Made by a program: the position numbers and the translations under genes. A stretch of 64,000 bases of DNA from Lepidurus packardi (lineage: Eukaryota > Arthropoda > Branchiopoda > Notostraca > Triopsidae), in contig JAKZAN010000001.1 of the NCBI GenBank assembly GCA_023053545.1, positions 3,864,565 to 3,928,564 of the forward strand. Reading direction: 5' to 3'. Each line of letters begins with the position of its first letter. Positions within the stretch are counted from its first letter, which is position 1. The notes below the pieces were generated by a model. It saw only the letters and a program-made list of their open reading frames with translations, made no database searches and was not told the DNA's origin. This document shows, piece by piece, positions 50,501 to 62,500 of this stretch.

Positions 50501-53500
50501 TAGAGACTGGCGTTGTTCGCATGCCAATGACCACCATTTCGTGAAGGTGATGAGTTGCCATTACCTTTTTCTCTTTCTTTTTTTTTTTTTTACTTTTCCT
50601 CCATGCTTGGACGTATTGCAACTACTTCTTGGCGTATTATTGCTCTGTCGTCTCTTTTTTCTAGCTCCGGTTTGTTTTTTCCCTCCGTTAATAAATTTCT
50701 GGAGGCTTAGGAAGAAAAAGTTAACGAGAAAGAGCCTCCCAAAGCAAAAGCCCCTTGCCTCAGCACTTTGGATAATGAAGCGCAGACCGAATCTGAGCTT
50801 GTTCTTCTAAGCTTTGTTATATTATAGGTCAGAAAGATTGAGAAAGAGGCTGAGAGATTTTTTCTTCTTCACGTTCTTCTTCTTACAAAGCTTCTCCTTT
50901 TCGTGGAGCATTGTTGGTACACACAGTTCTTATATGACTGCAGTTCTTATGACTACAGCCCACTTTTCCTTTTTTTTTTCTTTTTTGTCGTCGCTTTTTG
51001 ACTGATAAACGCTGATGCGAGAGAAGGGGTGGGACCTTGAGGAAGTCATCTGGGTCGTCATAGCAACGGGTAGGAAAGTCAGGGCAATTTCTGTGTTCTT
51101 GATAGAGGCAATCATCAAGTCAAGGCAGGAAATGAGTTCAAAGCGCGATTTCGTTTGCTTAACGTGTCATCCATGGCAACATCAGTGAACCCAGCCAACC
51201 CCAAACGGAACTGGTTCAACTTTGTCTTCACAGGAAGTGTTTCCCCTTAAAAAAAAGTGTTAAAGATGCTAGGAAACAACGCTTTCTTAAGTCTTGTCTT
51301 ATCTTATTGGGATGTCTTTCATTTTATTTGGTTGTTTGGCGTCCAGAAGTGCGTTGTTTACCCAGCTATGCCAATAGTTTCGCGAAATTCTTGAAAATCT
51401 CGCTGAAAGTAATACCGGGTATAGGTATTCCTTGTAGTTGGCTGTCTCCGATTTTTTTTTTACTTGGCGAAACGAAATTTGCCATTTTAGATAATGATTT
51501 GCGTCGTCCTGGAAGAGCAGTATCCAACGAATCCCACCAAAATCACATGTGGATTTTCCGGTGGATTCTTGGGGTGCATATTAGGAACTTTGTTTCAACT
51601 TTTTATGAGCAGCCGTTCAGTGAGTGATTGGCGTCCAAACTTCGGGTCGTGACTTCAAAGACGTGGTTGGACGGAATTGATAACGTTGGTTGCTGTTTAC
51701 TACCGTGCTTTGAACAGTCAACCAAGTTTGAGGATACCGTGAATAGTGATAAGTCTTTGACGTCAAATCATGATCACTTATGGGAGAATTTTTTTTAATA
51801 GTGTATTTACTATAGTACGCGTAGAATGGACAGAAAATAGAAATTCGCAACATTTTTTAAGACAAGGTTGTTTTGTTCGTGGCTATTGCCCGTCACAGAG
51901 AACATACTTTATTATTTATTGCTATTTACTATAATATGCGCGAAAACTGTAAAACCCGCACTAAAGTAAGAGGCGAGCAGGGGGTTCAAACATTGTAAAA
52001 ATCTCACTAAACCTTCCATTCAAAAGGAACGAAACTTGAATACCCACGTAAGTGAGAATCCAATCTTCCCCATTCACGTGTCCCTCCCCCTCTCCTTTCT
52101 CTACAATTATAATCAAATATTTCGGAACATTTATGAACAGCATTATAAAACCCCTCAATCTCTCTTTCTCTCTGAAAAAAAGGAGCTCTGGCCCTGGACT
52201 CTTGTCCATAGAGTCAATCACTTTCTACTAAAGACCATTCTCCCCCCAGCCCACCCTTTCCCACCCTCCAAAATCTCTCCCAGGAACTCTTACTCTCTGT
52301 GAAGAATGAAGAGCAGCTTCGAATGACTCAGAGTAAAAAGAAAAATCCCTCTTCTGTATGTCCTTATTGCCCAATTGATGCGATTACTCCGTAGTCCCCC
52401 CCCCATTGCCCGTACCTTTTCCTTGGGAGATTTTTTTTCGATTTTCAGGGTCTTAAGAGTCGCAACCACTAACTGAATACGACTGTACAGCACGTGGGTA
52501 TGTGTGTGTTATATTTAAATATTGAGAGGATGAGAACGGGGTAAGTTTAGAAGAAGGAAAAAGTTTGACCAGCATTTTTCAGGGGAAAACAAGTCCACAG
52601 GAAGTTGGGAGAGAGAAAGAGAAGTTTTATGACGTCCGTCACCGTTATCCCCCGCACCCCACTCTTTTTACCCCCGATTTTCTTGTGCTCTTGTCACTCA
52701 CTCGGCTATTGTATAGCTTCGTCATCCCCAAACTTTTATGAGCCCTATAGCCAAAGCAGTAAAAATAGCCATGCTTGTGTCGTTTCTCTCACTCGCTCTC
52801 TTCACTCTCTTTGGGAGTCCTGTGTGCAGCAGCATCCCTGGCAATCAGTAATACCCCTGAACACTTTTACGTTTCTCGTTACGGGTTTTAAAGTCAACTG
52901 CAGTTACCCTCAAAAAAGATTGGGACATTCTCAAAGTCCTCTAACCCCTCGCCTCCTTTATCCCTTACTCTCAGGCAAATTGTCAAAACCCTAAAACTTG
53001 GGTGTAAAAGTTCCCCAAAGTGCTGTCATAAAAATCGAGACAGTTTGACTATAGCTGCGAAGGCGCAGATTTTCTAGAGAAGAAGATACATACTACACAC
53101 GCCCGCAAAAAGCGTACTTTTTTTTATTAGCATTTGGAGGAAAAGAAAAGAAAACAGTTTCTTTTACAGACTCCGGAACAAGTAAACGTATAACCCTTTA
53201 TGCCGTAAAGGTTGCAAGGGCGGAATTGTTTTTAGGGGTGGAAGAAAGAATAGGAAATACGGTTGGATTACTGTAGTTGTAAACTGTGTACAATACCATT
53301 TGAAGTGCACGTGGTCAAGTCCGTCAAGACGTTTGTGTAGATTTATAGTCGCCCAAATGTTGCCAAAAATTCCTTGGGTAATTTCACAAAACCCCCAAGT
53401 TAAGACATGTTATAGTTTAGGAGATAGTTACAAACTGACAAATAATTTTTACTAATTACTTAGAAGATCATGGGTTCTTCAGAAACATTTTAAATTAGTC

Positions 53501-56500
53501 TACAGAAGTAAAAATTATTCTACAAAATGTAAAAATTATTTGACGAATTATTTGAGGAGAATTTTGTGAAAAGTTAGTGAATTATTTTACGAATATAAAT
53601 ATTGTACACAAATATTTAGAAAATTGATTTTAAAAAATATCTATTTTGACCAAATTACCTAGCAAGAATGCGAAATAAATGACAGAAACCTGAAACTAAC
53701 ACGAAAGGAACTAAAACACAGAAACTGAAGGAACTTGAGTTCAATTTTACTTGAATTAAAATGTGCACAAATTCGCGAATCCCATTTCCCCGTTTGATTT
53801 TCTTTTAGCAACTTGGCAGATTCCATTCCTTGTGAGGCAGAAGGATCCTTAGATTTTGCTTTATTTTTTGTCTCTGTAAAAAAAAGTAACACGCTTTCTG
53901 TCAAGCAGAAGAATCGTCTTCCAGATTACGTTACACAGCCATTTCATTTCTTTTGCCGTTCCAGCCCGCCCCAAAAGAAAGGGGAAAAAAATAAACGTTC
54001 GAAAGGTTTTCTTTCTTAGTGCGCAAATTTTCGTTCCGTTTTTTTCTTGCGCCCATGTCAAGGTAAAATATAGCGAGAGGGAGAGAAATCAGGCCCATTT
54101 CTGTAGTCAAGGCCTTTTGCTTACGCTTTGCCATCATATCCGTCACATAATGGATGATAGGGACTTGGGGGCCCAGAAAACGGAGAGGCAGGAAGAAATC
54201 CATCGGAGCGACATGGACGTATTGATTACCGTTGTCGAGTCTTATGATTTTCTAACGATGTGTGTGTAGTTCTGGGATCTTAGCTCTCTTCCATTCCACT
54301 ATAGATATACATTTTTTTCATTTTTTTTTTTTTTTTTACGTTTTCTCTGACATAGTCCCCACTTAGAAGGAACTTGTTTCCTTAAGGCTCTCGTATAGGT
54401 TAGCGTGTTATAGCATAGCTGCCGCCAGGTGGCGTAACCTGTTTTGTATGGGTGTATATGAACGCGCATGGCTTCTGCGCATAAAACGGGGTGCTTGATA
54501 ATTTTATAACCAGGTACTCAATTTGCATGAAGTTTTCGGTAATAAAAGTACATTAAGTAACTTCACTATGTGCATTTTTCAAACTAGTGAAGGCAACGTT
54601 AAAAAGAGTTCCAAGGTCCTGTCTTCCGTAGTGCATTACTCTTCATTAGTCTGAAAAGATTTGGTACAAATCTTGTATAGTTTGAGTGTTTCCGCGTTCC
54701 TTGTGCTATCATAAGCTATCGTAAGACGAGTATGTTTTTGTTCTAAGAAATTAGTCCAATATTACTTCAGAATTTGTTTGTTTTACCGTACCACATTTCT
54801 TCTTATCGATAAATAGAAACATCAATCAAACGAAAGCTGAGTGAAGAGAAATTAAGTTTTAACGAAATATCTTGTTCAGTTACGTTTATGCTTCAATGGG
54901 AACTTGTACGTCTGTTTATGACAGGTGTCACTCTTCTGTCTTCTCGCCCTACACGCTCTTTAATAAGATTTGTAAAAGCGTTAGGGGCAGCAGTGCATAG
55001 GTAATGAACCTTCCTCGAGCTATGGATGACATTTTCGACCCCCTTGCTCCTCCTTCTACACCCCTTTCCCTCCCCTCCCGCCGTATAAGAGTCGTGCTCG
55101 TTAACATCTACTCAAAAAGTCCCCTTCGTCCGCCTTGTGAGATACAGTTTGGTATGTTTGCTGCTGTTGACAGTTTTCTTCTTCCGTTCTTTGCTTCTTT
55201 TAAAGAAAAATTCTCCCTACTACCCAACCCCCGTAACATCCTCCCTTTTCGCCCGAATCATTGAATGCGTAGCGGATTCTGCATACGATAGCGCTCATCA
55301 GGAGGAAATAACGTTTTTAAAGAGTTTTTTCTTACCAAGCTTTTTCTGGTTTTCTTTTCTCCTCTTTTCCCTGAATAAACATGAGTTAATATGAAAGAGA
55401 ATATTTGAATACATTTGATTAAATACTAATATTATTTCGAAAAAAGTTGGAGTCTTGATTGAATAATTGAGTAGTTTGAGCTAGATTAATTAATGTTATT
55501 ATTAGCAGCATAACATACTAGCATATATATGTAATTATTACAATTCTAACAAATCCCCCTCCACCCACCTCTTTGGATTCCCTTAATCCGTGGAGTGCAG
55601 GGAGGGCGCGTAAGAGAGACAGAGACAACTTTTCATTTTTCAACGGTTTTCAAAAATATACTTAGGAAAAAGAAAGAAACGCTTGGGTTGTTTAGAAAGG
55701 ACTTGTAACTTGATCGCAGCGTGGGTTGGGTCCACATGGATAGTACTTAATGAAGGGGAACACGAACTGTCACTTGCAATCACCACAAGGGAAACAAGCC
55801 TTTAGTAAAGTAAAAACGCCTGTTTCTCACCATATTTTTCAACCCTTTTTAGCCACCTTACCCTCCCCACCCTTCAAAGTAAAAAAAATAGATTTTTATT
55901 ACCTAACATTTCCCCTGACTTCACCGAAAAGGAAAATGGAAGCCTTAAAAAAAGATTTCGAAAAATCCCCTAAAAAAACATGTTTCCGATGTTCCGCTAT
56001 CGTTAAAACAACCTTCATTTGAGTTTTAGGTCCCCCTTGTAGTCATTTGATAACTATCCAGTCTGATGATTTTCCATTATATATCCTGCCCCCAAAATGA
56101 AACCTTATCAAACTTGTTAACAAAGTGACTTCCCCTTCAAGAAACGGATCATACAATAAACAGAAAAATGAAAAAATCATGCACCTATTAATGAATAATT
56201 GTGTATTAACGATGGTAATGAGTGACTATTTCTTCTAGATTCTCGTTTTTCTTTCTTTAAAAAAAATCACTTCTTGCTTGATTTGCGAATGAGCTTACAT
56301 GGAAAGAATTTTTTCGTTCGAATAATTGCGTTTATTAATTCCAAGTAAATTGGCGATATTTATTTAGGGTTTGAGTGGATTATAAAAATATAGGGACCAA
56401 ACGGACCCCTTGTATAAATGTACTAAGCGTTAAGGAGGGTACTTGTACCTATATGGTATTTGATGGGAAAGTGGGAGTGGTCAGAATCGATTTTCAGGAC

Positions 56501-59500
56501 TCCCCGATACTAAACAAAGTAGTCTCTTGCCACGACAACGGTTTTTGGTTTTGATGAGATTGATTGTGATGGCGTGCTGCTTACTGTGTATGTGCCGTCT
56601 TGTGGGGCTCTGAAACAGCCTTTGACGAATGCAAAATTTCTTGGCTAAGAAGGAGAAAAAATGTGACTCATTTTCCCTTGTTTTGTATTTTTCTTCTCTT
56701 TAGTTTGGAGTCATGGATTGGCGGTTGGAAATCCGCAGAATATGCCCGCGGTGGATGAGTATGATTATGATGCTTATGAATACGATTCGACAGGGAGCAA
56801 AGCCTCCAATGATACTTCAACGCCTTTAAGGTAAATACAAATAAAAAGTTTGTACTTATACAGTATATCCTAAATATCTGTATCTAAATATCTTTATCTT
56901 CTTTATCTAAATGCTATGGTGAATTTAAGCGTTAAATAACTAGCCTAGTAGTAAATTTTAAATATTTAGTAATAGATACTTGTAAAAACTAACAGCTACT
57001 TAACTAACATTTAAATATTAAATATCGATTGACTTGTAATGATGCTTTTGAATAGAAATTTAAAACGTCTTGCTTTGGCTCCCAAAGCAAATTCAGAAGA
57101 TAAATCAAACAAAGTCGTATTTATTAGATAATTTACATATTACTAGCAGAAAATTTTTAGCTGGTGCTTTATATTTTTGTTAAAAAAGAACTAATATCCA
57201 ATCAATTGGGTGATTTTTAGGACAGGGACACCTCCGCCTTCATTGGAAACCACCCTACCACCTGAAAAAGGTAAAAAGAAAACGAACAAGATTCAGCTTC
57301 CCAGTTTTTTTCTGTTATATTAATTAAATAAGAGAAGCTGGCATGAGCAATGAGATAGGTTGCAACCGCAACCAGAACCCTGCGACTTTTTGTCCTTTTT
57401 TTCCATTTAAAAAAACGTTATACTGAAAAACTTTTGAGATCATTAGAAGGATTTTTTTTATACAAAAAGAAGGTTATATTTACTATTACGGCGTATTTTC
57501 TTCTTTTTTTTTGGGGGGGGGGGAGGGGGTACGTATTTTTTTTTATACAAAAAGAAGGTTATATGTACTATTACGGCGTATTTTCTTCTTTTTTTGGGGG
57601 GGGAGGGGGGTACGTATCTGGTCGCGTTATTTCTCGTGAAATGTCCAATACTGCGGGAAACGTGATGGATTAAGCTAAGGCCAGATTGCAATATAACCCG
57701 TTGGCTTGCAATTATCCTTATAGCAAACCCCTTTTCACTCCCATCTTCATTTTCTTCCTATCGGGGGGATTCAGAGGGTGTCGTTAGGGTAAGAAAAGAA
57801 AGAAACGAGAAGGGTGGGGCGGTTTATAGATAGAGAATGAGAGGACGCATACATACACGAGCCAACGCGCACTTATACCATCACGAGAATTGATGAATTT
57901 CCCTTGTTCATCCATTTCGAGCGAGAGAGTCTGGACTGAAGGAGGAGAGGGGAGGACAAGGGTAAAGGGGGTTTCTATATGAGGGACAATGGTTGGTCTT
58001 TGTGGGTAAAGGAAATCATGCCAGATAAACAGAGCCACGAAATACTGTTGAGCTACAGAACATCCGTGTGGTCTTTTGGATAAAAAGTCCGTTTGTTTAT
58101 AATACGTGTGTGGTACAGTTTAGGTTTTTCACTTTTAAGCTCTGAACGGTGACGTGGGTGTATTGCCAGACAGGCCAAACAGCATTAACATCTTTTTTTC
58201 ATTCTTTCTTTTGAAAGACAGTTGTGACTCTTGGGGACATCCAAAATGCAGTAAAAATTGACACAGTAATTTAGAAAGAACTGTTTTACGACGAACGTTT
58301 TTTTTTACCATTAGAGAGCGATGCTTATTTTAAGGACACTATTGGCAGCAAATTTCTCTTTTCGCGCCAATTCATGCTTACTCTACTTTTGTAATGTTTT
58401 TAACCAAAAAAGTAATCTGAAATAAAAAAAGCTCTGGATGAAACACAAGATGCACACAATATTAGTTTGGACGTACCACGTATGCAAAAGACTTCCAAAT
58501 ACATCTACGGTGGAAGTATGTCTTTTCTTTGAAAAAAAAAAAACTCGGATCAGAAGTAGATTCTGAAGTTCTGTAAAGAATAACAAAAGGTTGAAGAGAG
58601 GGCTGAATATGAAATGTTGCGTATATTTTTGTTTCGTTCTTCGTTTTCGTTCATCGCCCTTGACTTGCGCTTTTTCTTGAGTATTTGTTGCAGCGAACCA
58701 GGTGTAGCTATATTATAGTCTTCTCTCTCACTCTCTTTCCCTCTCTTATAGGAAAGCTGACTCGCTTTTTTCTGATTCTTTCGCTCTCACTCGTCTGTGT
58801 GTGCTATATGACTCACGTGAAATGAAGAGCCCTCGAGTTGAGGAGTGAAGAGCACTTTTCGCACTCCTCTCGTGCACTAAGCTAGTAGCATTTCCTTCTC
58901 CTTCGCCTTTTTTTGCCATTATTTCTGTTATTATTTCTTAGAGCACGGAAGAACTGGAACGTGTTGTTGTTCTTGAGGAGAATAAAAGGAGTGTGAGAGC
59001 ATTCAAGAGATGGGGGGGGATAAAAAAGCCAAATTCGATAGCTTCGCTTCGCATACTTCAGTTTTTTTATTATTTTTTTAATTCTTCTAGTTCGGAGGAT
59101 GGCGAGTGCAGGGTAAGGTGATGGGGGCTAGGGGGGGACAACAGCTTCATTTCTTCCCTATTGCCTTTGCTTGATAAGAAAAAAGAGGCTCAAAATTAGC
59201 GATAACTGAGGACAATAGAAATGGTTCTTATGGACAATATTTGAGAAAGGAACACGGAGTCTGAACATCGTAGGAGACAATTGTATTGTTTTTTAATTAT
59301 TTGGTTTGGTTGAATAGGTGCATTGAGATTTATCAAGGGATTGGGCAACGTGACGAAAGAGACGGGTGAGACGGTCAAGTTGAAATGCGAAGTGACAGGA
59401 GACCCGCCCGCCACCCGCTTCAAGTGGTACAAGAACGAAGCTCCGTTGTTGGAAGAAAAGGGGCGGGTCGTGGCCAAGAAGTACCGGATGGGATCCGCTC

Positions 59501-62500
59501 ATGGCTCGCGGTTAAGGATCGTGGAATTGGATACCCATGACACGGGATACTATAAATGCGAAGCTTCAAACGGACAACATCGGATTGACTCGACGGGGAT
59601 TCTCATTGTTAAGCTTAATCGTTGGGGTAAGTCATTTTTGGATTAAGATGAAGTGCATTTAATATTAGTATTGTTTAACGTGAGAAGTGTAAGAAATTAG
59701 GAGTAAAACCTTGAAAGAAATTAAGCATAAATTCAGAATAAACTAAAAATTAATTAGAAAGCCAGGTGATCCTATTTTTTAATAGATTAATTATTACTTA
59801 GGGCAGGATGAAAAGAAAAGTTACACTAAAGAACAAGATTTGGCACTAGTTTATAAGAAAGGATTTTTGTGTGGCTGTTCCTTTTAAGAGTAAATAATTT
59901 TAACTCATTGATTCAAAATAGCAAATATTTACCAGTATTTTATGGGAACTTTTTAGGCAATGCGCAACAGGGACCTTCGGGACCCAATTTTCAGTCGCCA
60001 GCTTTCCCAAGCTTCCCGAACATTGGAAGGTACGTAATTTTCCTTTCTTTCTTGTGGATTTTTTTCCTTAATTACTTTTCTTGAGCCGTTCAAAAAGTGA
60101 GTACTAAAGTCATTGTTCAGTTTAAATAATTAATAGGTACATTCGCCAGAAATCGAACTAGAAAGCCAGATATAGAATTTTCTGTGTGGAAGTTCGAAAT
60201 GCTGCAGAAAGACAGTCGTGTTTATTAGGCGCGTGTTTTGTAATGAGCCCGCCACCCAAAAGTGGGTTGGAGCCTGGGGAGGAGGTCAAGAAAGTGCGAG
60301 GCAGAAGGGCGAAGCAACGTCATGCGAGAAGCCATTCGTCAAAACGGAAATTACTAGTGTCAGAAGGCCAAGCCAAGAAAAAAATGGAAGAAGATGCTTT
60401 TATGAAAAAGAATACGGAGAAGGGGGGGTGGGGTGGGGAGAGAGAGAAAGAGAAGGTTGTTTGGGTGGCTATAGGAAGGGTAACTGGAGATTCGTAGCAC
60501 ACATTCACGCTCCATAAAGTGGCGTTGAGCGCAGCCAAGCAAATGTTACCATTTCGGAGACCTCTAACGACACCCTGAATTTGTAAAAGAAGCCGTGTTC
60601 TATCCCTCAAACCCTCAAACGAGTAGAAACCCCTACTTTTACTCTCCCCGACTCCGCCAATCCCTTACCAAACGAAAACGATAAGTCGAGCCATAATAGT
60701 AGTAGTAGAAAATGGTAGACATGGTATACTCTTATTGCTACCTCAAAGAAGCCTTGAGCCTATATTGCGTGCTACGAACCAAGTATGTTTGTTCCCCAGT
60801 ACAAAACAAAAGAAATCGAGAGAGAGATGAGAGCGAGACTACGCCCCTTCCACTTCCATTAAGACCTAATGAAAAGGCGGGGAAGATCATACCCAAGATT
60901 AGCACACGAGATCACGAGCTGTACAAGGCTTTTGCACGCGTTCCATGCCCTCCACCCTTAAGCAACCCCGGCTATACCCCACGACGTCCCTCTACGATCA
61001 TTCTAGATAGATTAATAAGCTATGATTGGAAGCTTTTCGCTTGTTTCGAATTTACAAAAGTTGATGTCATTAGGATAAAAGTATCGAGGTTTGGGACTTT
61101 ATCTTAATGCATCCCCCCAGGATTAAAACAATCTATCGCTCTTTATGGCGTTAAACACAAAATATTACCATCTTTTACCCAAGTTATGCAAAACTATGCC
61201 AAGTTATGTTAAACTAAACTAAAAAATAATAAATTGAATAAAAATGAAATATTTTGTTCTCGTTACTCTTTTTTTTAAAAATATATCAACGTAGGCTCTG
61301 TGTTGGCTTGTTCGTTCTAGTTTTTTTAATTATGGAATCTAATACATGAAATATAGAATATATCTAAAAATAGAATACTAGAACGTGACATCTTAGAATA
61401 TCTGGTTCCTTCTTTATTTTATTTATCCATACCCGGAAGAGAGAAAAAAAAGCTGGCTAAAGAAGTTTGAAATTCAAACTTCCTTCCATCTTCAATAGAT
61501 AAAGCTAGCTAAGCAATGTTTTTATAGATCTGTGGATCGTAGAGTGTAAGGAATGGAGGACTTTTGGCTTTGAGGCTTCTTCCTACTAACAATCGCAATT
61601 GGCCTCTTTTTATTGTTTCGTAAGGTTAGAAAATCCCTTCCAGGAGAAGAATTTCTGGAAACTTTGGTATAAAGAAATAAGGATAAGATAGGGGGAGAGC
61701 AAGAAGAGTGGAATTCTCAGAGCTACTTAGAGCAATGGTTTGGAAAGACATCCGTATACGAAGAGCAAAAGGAGGGGCAATTTTTCCTCTACACTGTTCT
61801 TCTTTTCGCTAAAAAAAAATCTATATTTCTTGCGTGTAGCGTCGAGCTTCTTTCACGGATGGGAATAATTTTCATAAGAGAGAGTGACGGAATCTATCGA
61901 ATTGGAATCCCAGGTTTGAAGGAGGTGTTTATACCATGTCTATTTATATTTGTTCTGTCTCTGTCTCTTTTGAGAACGTTTCCTTCAAAAGAAAATCCCC
62001 CAAATTCAGGGAAAAACATGGAAAAAGAGAGAGAAGAAAGGAACAGACGCCCATATGACACACAAGGCAAACTCTTGTTCCTTTTTTTTAAGGAAAGGAA
62101 ACAAAAATAACAGAAAAGATAGGATTGTTTAGGCAACTGGGTGGGTATTTGCTCTTCTTGTCTTCTTTTTCCGTTACTTTTGGGGTGTGTTTCACTTAAG
62201 TTTTTTGTTTGTTTCTTTAAAAAAAATAGTTTGCCTGGTTTACCGAAGGATTTTGTGCCCAAAGAATTCAATCCGAAACAATTTATGCCCAAAGACTTCC
62301 ATCCGAATCAAGAATTCCACCCCAAGATTGCTGGCGAAGAAGGCGACAACGACGAAGAAGACGAAGAAGGTGGGCATCAAGGCGGGAGGGACTTGACGAG
62401 GGAAGGGGCAGGGTTTCCGGCCTTACGCAACGGAAATACTGACGGATTCTGCCAAGTGTATCGCGGAGCTACTTGCTCCAAGTTTATCGCCAATCGAACC

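Larger units (their letters stand above)
44514..56703. other. Ror intron 1 (about 12.2 kb)
   Basis: I see no independent gene inside. The intron holds CA/GT-type repeats near 45270, a 35-base C run (45380-45414), a G13 run (46450-46462), repeat R1 copy D reversed (49244-49350), repeat R2 copy 2 (54392-54535) and a CTCF-like motif (54422-54435). Long first introns of this kind often carry enhancers, but none can be read directly. Confidence 0.6.

Noticed and set aside
52605-52994. 129-codon plus-strand frame in Ror intron 1
   Set aside because: Pro/Ser/Leu-rich translation of CT-rich intronic DNA. No motif or splice support.
60186-60517. Two overlapping ~100-codon frames in Ror intron 5
   Set aside because: They derive from an AG-rich low-complexity stretch, lie between well-phased Ror exons and show no domain.
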